Assembly: GCF_963676685.1 (NCBI RefSeq)
Contig: NC_092357.1
Location: forward strand, 65,885,957-65,949,956
DNA: 64,000 nucleotides
DNA from: Mytilus edulis
Lineage: Eukaryota; Mollusca; Bivalvia; Mytilida; Mytilidae
Direction of reading: 5' to 3'
Position numbers and translations under genes: made by a program. The notes below the pieces were generated by a model. It worked only from the letters and a program-made list of their open reading frames with translations. It was not told the DNA's origin and searched no databases. Positions 43,521 to 54,940 of the stretch are shown here, in pieces (position 1 is the first letter of the stretch; every line of letters starts with the position of its first letter).

Positions 43521-44351
43521 CAAATAAATTAACTGAAAGCATTTCTTTACATACATTTTTGAAATTGTCATTTCCAACTCTCAAATACCGACTGTAACTA
43601 AAAAGTCTAAAGAAGTTATTTCATTCATCTATAGTTTGGGCTCTAAATTTCTAATTGTTTAAACTGCAATGAAATTGCAATAGTTATACTAAAACATATG
43701 TTAAAATGTCAAATTGTTTCAATTATAAAATATTTTGATCAATTAAGTCATTATCGATGAATTTCTGACGTCATACATTTAGATTAATTTGTGAACGCCT
43801 GATTTTCGGCATAATTAGGTGAAATCCATGTCAGTTTTCTGAAAGTATAACCACATATAATTTTGCAGACATATTCTAAATATACTAGATTTTTAAAAAA
43901 TGTCGAGAGGTGGTACATGGAGGACAAGATGATGAATTCTAGAAAAATGGACTAAACTGAAATGTATACCTATAATAAACTTATAACATATGAAGCAGCT
44001 ATACATACTTTTCTTATTGCATTTTCAAAAAAAAATTTATCAATACATACACAGTATGTTTCAGTATATTTACTCGAACAATGAAAGTTTTAAAAATGCA
44101 CCTTTACAAGGACGTTCATTGGGATAACTGGCTCTACGTCTTTGCTTCAAACTGTACTCTTTTCTATGAATTTAGAGAGAAAAAAACGGTGATCAATATG
44201 ATGTTAACATCCTGCTTTTCACGTTTGCACCATATTAGATCTTCAAACAGCTTATAACTGTCTGTTCACTTTGTCATTGTCTAATCCCTCAGAGCCTACC
44301 AGAGAACATAAAAAGCAGAAATTACTGAAAACAAAAAGAAAAGGGAAATAA

Positions 44352-44455
44352 GAAGGTGTAATACCACTATTGATTTTAACCTATTACATGTATTAGTTTT
44401 TGTTAAATTTTTACTTTTCAAAAAAATGTGCAGATTTCATCTTTCTTTAAAAATC
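44352..44455 (+). repeat. Direct repeat R8, first copy
   Basis: AGGTGTAATACCACTATTGA and CTATTACATGTATTAG match AGGTGTGATACCACCATTGA and CTATTACATGTACTAG at 45460-45545. The two copies bracket the promoter and first exon of lectin B. Confidence 0.65.
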
Positions 44456-44561
44456 CAAAGTACAGTATAGTTATGACAAATGCAGATGTTAGGTAACCAA
44501 TATATGCCTTGTGAAAGCAAAATCATAGTGTTTCGAGTAACAACAATTTTTAATAAAATTT

Positions 44562-44848
44562 TGGATGTAACGCGTCTTCTGATTGGCTGACGTTATTTTG
44601 AGCCCAGAGACATAATTTAGTCATGTGACCGTGACGTCATTAACGTGTTTTCATGGTTTTCTACTGTAAAATGGAATTTAGAATTGAATTATAAGAAATG
44701 ACTGTAATATTTTTTCTGTCTATTCGAAATAACATGAAAAAATGTGGTGCACACTGTTAAAAAACCCGCTACGCGCGTTATTCAGTGTGCACCAAATTTT
44801 TTATGTTATTTTTTCATAGACAGAAAAAATATTGCAGTCATTCCTTAA
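44562..44848 (-). mobile_element. Hairpin-bearing non-autonomous element, copy 2
   Basis: This is the inverse of 7719-8020: the tail comes first (GGATGTAACGCGTCTTCTGA, TAGTCATGTGACC), then the hairpin from about 44694 (GAAATGACTGTAATATTTTT) to TGCAGTCATTCCTT at 44848. The loop again has CTACGCGCGTTATT. Confidence 0.85.
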
Positions 44849-45221
44849 ATAACCTAAAATCAAATGAAGATGTTTTTTTTTTTTGCATATCAACACAAAA
44901 GCTCTTCTTGCTTTGACACATATCATAGTCATCTTCTTTAAAAAGTTTGAAGCACCACATGACTATCAAATGAGCCTTCTCAGAGGAATTTTGATTATAT
45001 GAGGTACTTGGCCGGTTTTTTTTATATTACAAGACGAAATATTTCAAGTTTATTCGATAATCTAGGACTGTATTTTTGATTATTTAATCATCTTTTTAAA
45101 AACTAATAAATGATTATGTGATTATATTGGCAAAACATTTATTTTGTGATTATGTGAATATATTGGCAAACATTTGTGAGTATATGACTACCTGGACCTC
45201 CCCTTGAGGTGCCTCAATAGT

Positions 45222-45343
45222 GAGTTAACAAGTTTATCTGCTTATCCTGTAATGAAATTAAGGTCGCTGCGCTGCATTATTTCCTACAGTCTTATCTATC
45301 GTGACATGGTTATGTCACTTACACATGTTACATAAGAACGATA
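45222..45343 (+). promoter_or_regulatory. Conserved 5' flank of lectin gene B
   Basis: GTTAACAAGTTTATCTGCTT and AGTCTTATCTATC match the flank of lectin A base for base. Further upstream, TATCAACACAAAAG (44889) matches the A flank at 15472, with an insertion of about 200 bp in B between the blocks. It shares the TTATC (GATA-type) words. Confidence 0.55.
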
Positions 45344-48300
45344 ATGGACTTTCGCGTGGTTTTATTTGCTGGATTTTGTAAGTATATTAGAAAATAACAA
45401 AGATGTAAAAGATAAATGATGAAATTACTTAAAACTGTTCTCTTTCCCTTGAAATATTAAGGTGTGATACCACCATTGATTTTCCCCTATTACATGTACT
45501 AGTCTTTTTTCACTTTTCAAAATAGTGTGCAGAATTTATCTTTGACATTTCACATGAAATTTCATTGCATAAAAAGTAAAATCACAAAAATACTGAACTC
45601 CGAGGAAAATTCAAAACGGAAAGTCCATATTCAAATGGCAAAATCAAGCGAATGGACAACATATATCATATTCCTGACTTGGTACAGTCATTTACAAATG
45701 TAGAAAATGGTGTATAAGAAAGAAAACCATCACTGGAAGTTAACCAATAAACATATTACCTCTTTTTTTTCTTGTGTACAAGCTTTAGTAACCATGTAAT
45801 CTAAAGTTTTAAAAATTTTCGACAGAAACACCAAATAAATATAAGATTATGGTGCTATGAAACACCAAAGACATATGTTTATGACTCAGAAATTGTTTAC
45901 TGCTATGAAATGTAGGATTAATTTCCTACAACTATCAAATAGAAGGGTACATTTTTTCGCTCCTTTTTTTATTGCAACCGGATGTGACGTTATCGAATCG
46001 ATCAAAATAAAACCAGTTAGCGTTAACATTATGTTTAATTATAACGATCTCTATCGGTCAAGTCTGAACCACTGCGTGCACACTACAATTTAAAAAATGC
46101 AATCGATCTGACCTAATTACCCGTAGAACTGTAAATATTGTGTATAAATAGAAATTAATTATCAAATTTATGTGGTTGATACACTGATACACAGGGCAAA
46201 AATCGATGACGTTATTGTTTCACTAGATCAAATTTTGATACTGGTGTTTTTGCAGTTTTCTTTAACTTTGAAACAAAAAACTGAAGCAAGGAAGTTCCAG
46301 CACAATGAAATACTGCGGTTTCTGAAAAGAAAAAAATCAACAGAAGAAAAGAGGACACAGATTTCGCAATATGCTATGTCGAAGTTTTTAGTTTGTTCTT
46401 ACTTGCATGTATACAAAGGTCTGTTACAAAAAATATGGGTTAAACAACGAACAACTAATATATACAGGGATGTGTAGTTTTGCCGCTATATATTCGCAAA
46501 AATCATTTTCAATTCAATCATACAAGTTTCAACCGATCTCTATGTCTCCATCTAAAGTCAGATCGGTTCACTTTAGATCGATCCACACTTAACTACCTCT
46601 TTTTGGTGTTTTAGTTTAAACCGATTGACGATCGATTCAAAGTGTTCATATTGGCCCTTAAATCGATCTGAAGTGAACCGATCTAGTGTAAATCGATCTA
46701 AATGTCCTAGTGTGAACAGGGTCTATTATTTGGTGGTATTATATCTAAAAATGTGAACATAAACCAGGAACGTATAGGTCTTATGTTTCAATAGTTATAA
46801 CTGGTCTACAGTCGGAATGTCTGAGAGGATGGTTTCATTATGGAAATTCATGCTACTTCATCAGTCACACACTGAAAACATGGGTTAATGCTGAGGTAAG
46901 TAAATTCCATGTATATTAATTTTATTGGATAATCTTAAGACAATGTTGAAAAATACCTCTTTATTTAACTAGAAAATGAAGTCTACAGTAATTATCTTTT
47001 AATTTATTTTTTTTTTATTTGAAGGTAAAAATGTAACTAAAATCACTTAACTGCTTGACGGTTAATGCAGATCTGTTTACAAAAAAATTCCTGTTGTTTA
47101 TTACTTTTTGTTTGCGTTCTTGGGTTTGGTGCCGATCATAGCTAAAGTATATTTGTAACACAAACTGACATGTGCACGGAAGTCAACATGATATAAAAAA
47201 AGAGGATGCACTATGATTGCCAATGAGACAACTCTTCACAAAAGACCAAATGACACAGATATTAGCAGCTAACTGTCACCGTACGGTCTTCAACAACCAG
47301 CAAAGCCATACCTCATAGTCAGCTACAAATGGTCCCGAAATCACAAATGTAAAACATAGTTTTTTGGATTTTTACCATTAACCAAGTATTATGACACAGT
47401 ATTCTGCATAATGTTATTAACATTGAGAATGGAAACAGGGAATGTGTCAAAGAAACAACAACCCGACCAAAGAACAGAAAACAGCAAAATCAAGTACCCG
47501 GAGACGGGCTTTAGCAGGCCTCTAAACAATAATGTATTTTTTAGTCATTTTGTGAACTTGGTTGTGATGGCCAAATCTGCAAAGATGACTATAAAATTTA
47601 CAGTATTTTATGACGTCTTAGTAGTAGAGTTTGATATAATGTCAAAAGGTTTCAAAATTGCCTATGTTTTCCCTAAGATCTATTTGAGTGTGTTTTTGAG
47701 TGGCTGTCTCCTTGACGTATACCATTGAGGAGTAGTTGAAAGGAACTGTGAACCCCTAAAATAGATAATCTAGAGTATATATAATCTACAAAATTACATC
47801 ATTCAGACATGAGTCGTTCAAACATTTATCTTTTAGACATGAGTCTTTCAAATGTTTAACTCTCATACACGAGGCTTCAGGCATTCATCTTTCATACGTA
47901 AGTCTTTCAGACAATAGTTTTTTAGACATGAGTCTAATAACTTGGCTTTATAACTATTTTTGAATTGAGCGTCACTGATGAGTCTTATGTAGACGAAATG
48001 CGCGTCTGACTGTATCAAATCAAATTATAAGCCTAGTACCACTGAGTTTCTCAGACATGCGTCTTGTAGACGTAAGTCTTTCAGACATGAGTCTTTCAGA
48101 CATTTATCCTTTTTACATGAGTTTTTCAGACATGTTTCTTTCAGACATTTTTCTTTCATACATGAATCTTTCAGACGTAAGTCTTTCAGGCATGAGTGTT
48201 TCAGACATAGTCTCACAGACATGAGTCTTTCAGACATGATTCTTTCATACAGGAGTATTTCAGACTTTAGTCTTTCAGACATGAGACTTTCAGACGTTTA

Positions 48301-51300
48301 TCTTTCAGACATTAGTCTTTCATACATTAGTATTTAAGATATGAGTCTTTCAAATATGAGTCTTTCAGGCATTAGCCTTTCATAAATGAGTACTTCAGAC
48401 ATTATACTTTCAGACGGTAGTCTTTAAAACGTTAGCGTTTCAGACGTTAGTCTGAGACATTAGTTTTTGAGACGTGAGTCTTTGAGACGTGAGTCTTTGA
48501 GACATGAGTCTTTCAGACACGAGTCTTCAGACATTTATCTTTCAGAATTGAGTCTTTTAGACATCAGTCTTTCAGATAAGAGTATTTCCGATATGAGTCT
48601 TTCAAACGTTATTCTATCAGACGCAAGTTTTTCAGACATGAGTTCTGCATACATAAGTCTTTCAGACGTTATTATTTCAGAGATGAGTCTTTCCGACGTT
48701 ATTATTTCAGATATGAGTCTTTCATACATTATCCTTTCAGACATCAGTCTTTTAAACGTTTTGACGTTAGTCTTTCAGACATTAGTCTTTTAGATGTTAG
48801 TATTTCAGATGTAAGTCTTCCAGACACGAGTTTCCAGACACGAGTTTCCAGACACGAGTCTTTCAGACATGAGTCTTGTAGACATTAATCTTTCAAACAT
48901 GAGTCTATTGTTGTAATACAAGTACATATGAATATATCCGAAGCTTAAACTTAAACACCAAAATGAACCTACATGGATTTGGATTTTATTAAAGGTCGTT
49001 ATTGGTCATATCACTTTTCTACTCTTATGGTTTTATACATCCTTTGCTTTCAAATATTCGGCTTTGAGCGTTCCTGCGTACTGTTTTTATCTTAAGGACG
49101 TTCGCTAAACTGTTAAAAAATAACAAGCTTTTTAAAAGACTATTATAAATTGATAGTATATTAATAAAGTAGGTAAAAAAGTAAAAAAAAAATGAAGGGT
49201 CTCGTTTTTGAGACAAAAGACATTGAAAAATTGGAAATGATTCTCTCTAGATTTTTCATATATTTAACACTGGCACCTTATCACTTTCAAAAACTATGAA
49301 AAAATAACAAGAATTTTATAAAATTTTGAAATATGACTTTTTAAACTTAATGTTATAAAATTACGAAATGAAAAGTCGGGGTTAGTGGGCAAATTATTTA
49401 ATGACTTTACATGGATAAAACCAGAGGATTCCGAAAATCTGGCAAAAAAATCAAAAAATGCATCCTTAAATAGCATCGGGTCGATACCACTGTATCCTCA
49501 CAAGAGTATCATCAACCAAGTAGTACTTAGGTAACAAATCTTTTCTTAAATTATCGGTTTATAAATTGATGAATTATAAAAAAAACTATTAACCTTTTTG
49601 GATTTGGCTATCAATTTGGGTGCTTTTTTTTGTAATATGGCTCTTTCGCAGTTTCTATTCTTATACATGATAGACTTTCAAATATTCGCTTTTGAACGTA
49701 TCCAGAAAAGGGCTTTAGATGCATGAAATTAATTAAACGTTGTTATTATTTTTGAGAACAATAGCATTTACAAAAACAATTTTTGCTTTTTAATGAGTTT
49801 TCCATTATTCTAATTAAAGGCGTGAATAGGAACATTTACTGTTAAGGCAGATAACACACTGTTAAAAAATTGGTTTTACTTATTATAACTGGATGTTTGA
49901 AAACATACGTACCTTTTAAATATAGTATCATTTCAGGGTTTTTGCAGAACATATAATTCATACCTTGCAACAATTGAGACAGAAGGAGAAAATATATTCC
50001 TAACGGACACTATTACACTTATTCAGAATGGAGTCGGCAAAAGAGATATACATGATCTAACACGTAACTACTGTATTCTAATAATTTTGAATGATAAATG
50101 TAATTTGGTACAAAAATCTACTTAAAACAACGGGAAACATCAGTTTTCCGATTAGGCTGGTCCTGCCCTTGCAACATACGGTTATCTCAGAGCCAAACAG
50201 ATAAAGGTCAGGAAATCAGGCTATTAACCGATGTTTAAACCTTATAAACTAATCAAGAATATTCAATTATTGAAATCAAAATTGACCGAATGAATTGCAT
50301 GATGTCCAAACTGAGCTATATAACAAATCGGATTTCTGGTAAGATAACCAGAGTTCAGATGATGTTGACGTGAGCAGTTATTTCAAGTTTGATAGGATAT
50401 GTGTATGCGTCTAACATAGTCAGTAAACTTTTAACTATTTAGTGAGAGGACATCATTTATATAGCGGAACGTTAAGTTAACGGATAATGTTAGCTACTTT
50501 TAATTCTTCCTAAGAAGTTCCTGTGCCGTAAGCCTTATATGAATAAAAGAACAATTAAGTTGGTAAGAAGAGGGGCACAATTGGTTCCCATGGGAATGTC
50601 TATCGTTTGTTGAAAACACCTCCTCGAAACGTAGCAAATACGTTGTTCTCCTCTTATATTTAATGCGTTTCCCTCGGTTTTAGTTTGTTACCCCGATTTT
50701 GTTTTTTGTCCCTGGATTTATGAGTTTTGAACAGCGGTATACTACTGTTGCCTTTTTTTATCAATCAAGAAATCAAACATTTTGATAATGTCCGATTCAG
50801 AAAAATGTTTGTTTGATTCAGAGTAATTTTTTTACAATGTACAATGTACGCCTCCCTAAGACAAGATACTTGCCATTCTTTTTCTGAAACCAACTAGGAC
50901 CAAATTTACAATTTGTCTTTTAGTTTGGAATGGTGAATACTTGTGTAAAGGTTGAAAAGGTCAAGTGCTTTGATACTATTTCAAGGGGATAGAGTCATAT
51001 ATGTATGTACTCTAAACAGATATTTCGAATTTATAAGTATCCACATCTGTGTTAATACAAGCTATATATTAAGAATTTTTTTTTCTATATTCAAATGCAA
51101 TAGAGGACTTTTGGATAGGAGGGACAGACGAAGTTATTGAGGGTGTATGGGTATGGGCATCAACAGGAAAAGACTTGACATACACGAACTGGGAACCAGG
51201 TCAACCAGATAACTGGAAAAATGAAAACTGTTTGTCTCTTGTATGGTGGAATGTTCCTGGAAAATGGAATGATTGGTATTGTAGCCGGAATTGCCACTTT

Positions 51301-52584
51301 ATATGTGAAACAGAGTAAGCCATTTCTATACTTGTTCTATGTAAACATACTTGAAAGGTTAATAATATATGGTACAGTGTTTTTTTAGAATGCTCTAAAA
51401 ATACCGGATATAGTAAACACTTATTCGATAATGTACAAATTAAGGAAATAAAGGGAACAGTAGTATACCTGTGTTCAAAAGTCAAAAATCGTTTGAGAGG
51501 AAATAAATCCGGGTTTTCAAAAAAAAAGAAGAGGGAAACACATCAACCGTGACTGTATACCAGAAAAGAACTGGTTTGTCTTGTTATCATTATCCCCTTT
51601 GTGAAGCATTCTAATGTGAATTTTGTATTATCATTCGTTGGATATTCATGTTATAAATGCAACGAACTATGACTTTTCGATAGGCTTGTAGAATGACTTT
51701 GGCAGACCCATGGTTAATATTATCAATGAACGTACAAAATATAAATCAATCCTTTAAAATTGGTATCCACGAAAAAAAATATTTTTTGGATTTCTTTTGA
51801 TCAGATAGACATGTTACGAAAATACGTTTGCATGCATATAACAATACGAAACTTTGACAACATTTTTGGTTACTGAGTACTTGTTTTTGGCTCCTATTTA
51901 GCTATTTTGTGATATGAGATAGCATTGCCACTTTCGTTTATTGCACAAGTTCTGTTAATGTAATGACAAATAACACAAAACACTTAGGTATAGATAGATA
52001 GCCTTTGTGAGATTTGGCACAGAGGTTTGTTATTATGCTTTTCATGTTTGTCAATTTAATTAATTTTTTTTTTAATCTAGGTTTACTGTTTTTATAAATG
52101 GAACGCATTCTAAATTATCAGTTCAGTATTTTTAATGTTTTTGTATTTTTATATAAATAACTGTAACTAACTGTCCCAATTTTGATTGATTGATTTATTG
52201 ATTGGCGTTGAACGCCACTTTCCATTATTATGAGATAGTTCGTGTAGGTTAGATTTTAATAGTGGAGGGCGCCCAACGAAAACCACCGATTATAGGAAGA
52301 AAAACTAACTAGAAGTCGAGCGCACCTGTCATGTACAGGATTTAACCAACTTTAAAAGACCACGATCCAATCAAGGTAAAATCATACAAATAGACAAAAA
52401 TATAAAAAAAGAAAATGATAAATCAAACAAAAAATACTAAAATTATGGCCGAACAATAGTACGACTTTCAGAATGCTCACACAAACTCATTTAATGTTAC
52501 TGCAATTTTCTTAAACTATGGATTGTTTTATACATTTGTATATATATTTTCAGATTCCCAGCTTCAGGAAGCATAATTGGATAA
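45344..52584 (+). CDS. C-type lectin B, secreted, QPD/WND type
   Basis: Exons 45344-45377, 46795-46895, 49937-50063, 51104-51314 and 52554-52584 join to 504 bp, 167 residues, the same length as lectin A. Phases 1, 0, 1, 2. The signal peptide starts MDFRVVLFAGF and continues FITGLQ in exon 2. The domain reads SECLRGWFHYGNSCYF, LATIET, FWIGGTD, PGQPDNW (QPD at 121-123), GKWND (142-144) and HFICETE. QPD is the galactose-type tripeptide in this family, so B probably differs from A (EPD) in sugar choice. It has an additional cysteine at 151 (CSRNC), unpaired in the standard fold, which could form a dimer. The exon 3 donor is a weak GTAACT and the exon is two codons longer than in A, balanced by exon 4 being two codons shorter. 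The C-terminal tail FPASGSIIG is identical to A. Confidence 0.92.
45563..45712 (+). repeat. Mussel interspersed repeat, family R4
   Basis: AAATCACAAAAATACTGAAC, ATTCAAATGGCAAAATCAAG and TCATATTCCTGACTTGGTAC match R4. It lies in intron 1 of lectin B at the same relative place as the R4 copy in lectin A intron 1. The second copy of direct repeat R8 (45460-45545) precedes it. Confidence 0.72.
45725..45990 (-). repeat. Repeat family R9, minus orientation
   Basis: The inverse of this stretch matches 62945-63235: both contain CACATCCGGTTGCA, ATTTCTGAGTCATAAACA and TCTTTGGT in the same order and spacing. The open frame 45857-46093 lies in it and is not supported as a gene. Confidence 0.65.
46100..46790 (+). 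repeat. GATCGAT-rich stretch, possible decayed transposon end
   Basis: Between about 46500 and 46730 there are many AACCGATC/GATCGATC words in both orientations, ending CCTAGTGTGAACAGGGTC. This resembles internal and terminal sequence of a DNA transposon, but I could not find the partner end or a target duplication. It lies in intron 1 of lectin B. Confidence 0.35.
47800..48910 (+). repeat. 15-bp minisatellite (AGTCTTTCAGACATG)
   Basis: About 70 imperfect units of AGTCTTTCAGACATG or AGTCTTTCAGACGTT, interrupted at about 47938-48045 by an inverted R6 copy. The period of 15 gives pentapeptide-like open frames on both strands, for instance LSDMS on plus and MSERL on minus. Units vary too much for a recent expansion. 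It fills intron 2 of lectin B. Confidence 0.9.
49070..49480 (+). repeat. Mussel repeat family R10, first copy
   Basis: It shares with 55085-55410 the order of words GAAAAGTCGGGG/AAAATGGGGG, TGGGCAAATT, GATTCCGAAAATCTG (GAGTCCGAAAATCTG) and CATCCTTAA. A fragment is at about 8310-8345 in reverse (AGTCTTTTAAAAAGCTTGTT). Confidence 0.55.
50640..50762 (+). repeat. Mussel interspersed repeat, family R5, 3' part
   Basis: CCTCGGTTTTAGTTTGTTAC and AACAGCGGTATACTACTGTT are family R5 words. It lies in intron 3 of lectin B. Confidence 0.7.
52184..52335 (+). repeat. Bivalve interspersed repeat, family R7, diverged
   Basis: GATTGATTTATTGATTGGCG, AACGCCACTTTCC and CGAAAACCACCGATTATAGG match R7. It ends 220 bp before the last exon of lectin B. 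Confidence 0.65.
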
Positions 52585-52618
52585 AAGACAGGCTGATGTA
52601 GAATTTATATGGAAATTC

Positions 52619-52624
52619 AATAAA
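52619..52624 (+). terminator. Polyadenylation signal of lectin B
   Basis: AATAAA lies 35 bp after the stop codon (TAA 52582-52584). Confidence 0.6.
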
Positions 52625-52770
52625 AATTTGATAATATTGCACATATACACAGGAAGAATTATGATCGATTTTTTCGACTGCATATCAATTGATCAACTGT
52701 GTATATAAATCAATGCAAAGTGATTTTCTGTATAAGTCCGTGATCAAAGACATTTTCAAAATACTAGTAC

Positions 52771-52868
52771 CTGTTTTTGTTCAGCAATTTTTCAGACAAT
52801 AACATTGCCTTTTCCAGAATTCCTAAAACACCAAAGCATTCACATACCCTTTTCCTCACAGCCAGCTG
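52771..52868 (-). pseudogene. Relic of a lectin-D-type exon 3
   Basis: On the minus strand this matches exon 3 of lectin D: AGCTGGCTGTGAGG near its start (D: GCTGGCTGCGTGGAG) and, after a frame change, ILEKAMLLSEKLLNKN (D: LEEAMLVKNELLKRN). It has an in-frame TGA after GM and a shifted frame in the middle, so it cannot code. The intron sequence before its acceptor is also similar to D. It stands right behind the last exon of lectin B, as the D gene stands behind lectin A. Confidence 0.8.
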
Positions 52869-53051
52869 GCATACAAATACCAAAAAAAAGCATTAAAACA
52901 ATTAAATTGTTTGGAAACAATAGTTGAGATCGTGAACATTTCACCTTCTGGTATATTTTATCACAGATTACAGAATTTATTGGAAATACAACATAAAGAA
53001 ATAATAAGAACAACTGGAATCTACAGTTCAGAAGTTTATAAACGGTAAAAT

Positions 53052-53262
53052 TATACAAAATTACCGAACTTTGAGGGAAATTAAAAAAGAAAAGTCCCTA
53101 ATCAAATGGCAATATAAAAAAACTGAAACAAATCAAACGAAATAATAACAACTGTCATATCCCTGAATTGCTACAGGCATTTTCTTATGTAGAAAATGGA
53201 AGAGTAAACATGGTTTTATAGCTAGCTAAAACTCTCACTTGTATGACAATCGCATCAAATTC
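53052..53262 (+). repeat. Mussel interspersed repeat, family R4
   Basis: ATACAAAATTACCGAACTTT, CCTAATCAAATGGCAATATA and CATATCCCTGAATTGCTACA, then TTTTATAGCTAGCTAAAAC, match R4. Confidence 0.72.
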
Positions 53263-54461
53263 CCAGTTATAAACGTTTACCTTTATTAATCGATTGACAT
53301 AAACTTATTTTTGACTACAAACTATTAATAGTATCAATTGTATGTGCACTAGATGCGCGTTTCCACAATCAATGTCTCCTCAGTCATGTTTGAAGCCGAA
53401 ATATTTGATATTCTTGATATTCTAAAACTTCATAAAAACGTTGGAAGAGATGTTAAAACAAAAAGAACCCACATATAGAATGGCTACTAACCCGGTGAGA
53501 GCTTTTAGGACTTACAAAAGACCAACAACAATATAGACCCTGCGGCAGTAATAGACTTTCTAGTTATGTCCCTCACCGGGATAAATCGTCAATTATGGGC
53601 GCCTACATGACGTCGTTTACCAGACAGAAGGGATCGCATCATGTATCTCTGTACTTTTAACGTTCATGGGTTGTTTTCTCTTTGACGTATTTCCCATTAA
53701 CATTCTCAAATTAATTATAATGTTTGTTCCTTAGGTACTTAATCATAATTCGTAATAACAGCAGTGCTGATTGTTTATTGTGAGAATTAAATTTGCCGAA
53801 TAGTTCGTGCAATATAGCATAATATTTTCCCGACCGCTCGCTGAACATAGGAACGGAGGTGGCGATGCCCCTCAACAAACAAATAATGTTCATCAACTCC
53901 AAAGGTTTGGACGGAAATGCAAAAAACTAGAAAGTTGTTTTTTTTACATTAACACTACCAATATGTTACGCATCGGATGCGGATTACTTAATAATCATTC
54001 ACAGGATGGTATATATTTTGGCAAAACCGCCTTTAATTGTTAAAAGATGTTTTCTCAGATCTAAATATAAATGACATGGTCTCAATATTTTACTATTTTG
54101 ACCGATATGCCTTTTTGCTATAAATGTACAACGTTTGAAGACCTAGTGCCAATATATAAGACAAATTAACAGCATATAAACACATCTAGAGAGTTCCTAC
54201 AGAATTATTATGTACATATATAGAATGGTAATTGAATTTATAAGACGTTTTGATATTTGAATTTCAAGTGGCGAAAAATAAAGACAAAAGTAGTAAACCG
54301 CTGTTCAATATTCATAACTCGAATATGCAAAAACATATCCGGGTAACAAATTAAAACTGAGGAAAAACATCAACTGTAAGAAAAAAAAAACGGAACAACA
54401 GAAACACACATCTACAACAAAAGCAAATGCCACCATACATAAATAGTATCAAAGGTACCAG

Positions 54462-54620
54462 GATTATAATTTAATACGCCAGACGCGCGTTTCGTCTACA
54501 TAAGACTCATCAGTGACGCTCAGATCTAAATAATTATAAAGCCAAACAAGTACAAAGATGAAGAGCATTGAGGACCCAAAATTCCAAAAAAAAAGTTGTG
54601 CCAAATACGACTAAGGTTAT
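54462..54620 (+). repeat. Mussel interspersed repeat, family R6
   Basis: ACGCCAGACGCGCGTTTCGT, AAGACTCATCAGTGACGCTC and GAAGAGCATTGAGGACCCAA match R6. With the inverted copy at 55548-55695 it brackets the promoter and exon 1 of lectin C. Confidence 0.78.
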
Positions 54621-54847
54621 TTATTCATAATCCTTAGTTTTAGAAAAATACAAAGTTTTGTAACAGGAAATTTATAAAAATGACCATATAATTGATATTC
54701 ATGTCAACACCGAAGTGCCGACTACTGGGCTGGTGATACCCTCTTGGACGAAACGTTCACCAGCACTGGCTTTTTCATACAATCTCAATTGAAGCATCAC
54801 ATGACATTAGAGTTTTCATTCACAAGGTACAAAACTAGTATCAAGTG

Positions 54848-54940
54848 AAAAAGTCCATCTGCTTATATGTAGTGAAAATAATTACAACGTTGCATGATTT
54901 TCTCAAGTCTCATCTGTTTAAGTTGTAAATAGAAACGGTT
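54848..54940 (+). promoter_or_regulatory. 5' flank of lectin gene C, diverged from A and B
   Basis: AAGTCCATCTGCTTAT corresponds to AAGTTTATCTGCTTAT in A and B, and GCATGATTTTCTCAAGTCTC to the A flank. The first TTATCT is mutated to CCATCT and TCTTATC to TCTCATC, so two of the GATA-type words are lost here. GAAGCATCACATGAC about 80 bp further up also matches the B flank. Confidence 0.45.

Noticed and set aside
45857-46093. 78-residue open frame as a gene
   Set aside because: It lies in repeat R9, whose other copy at 62945 does not keep the frame.
48467-48793. 108-residue frame resembling a pentapeptide-repeat protein
   Set aside because: It is read from an imperfect 15-bp minisatellite, with equally open minus-strand frames.
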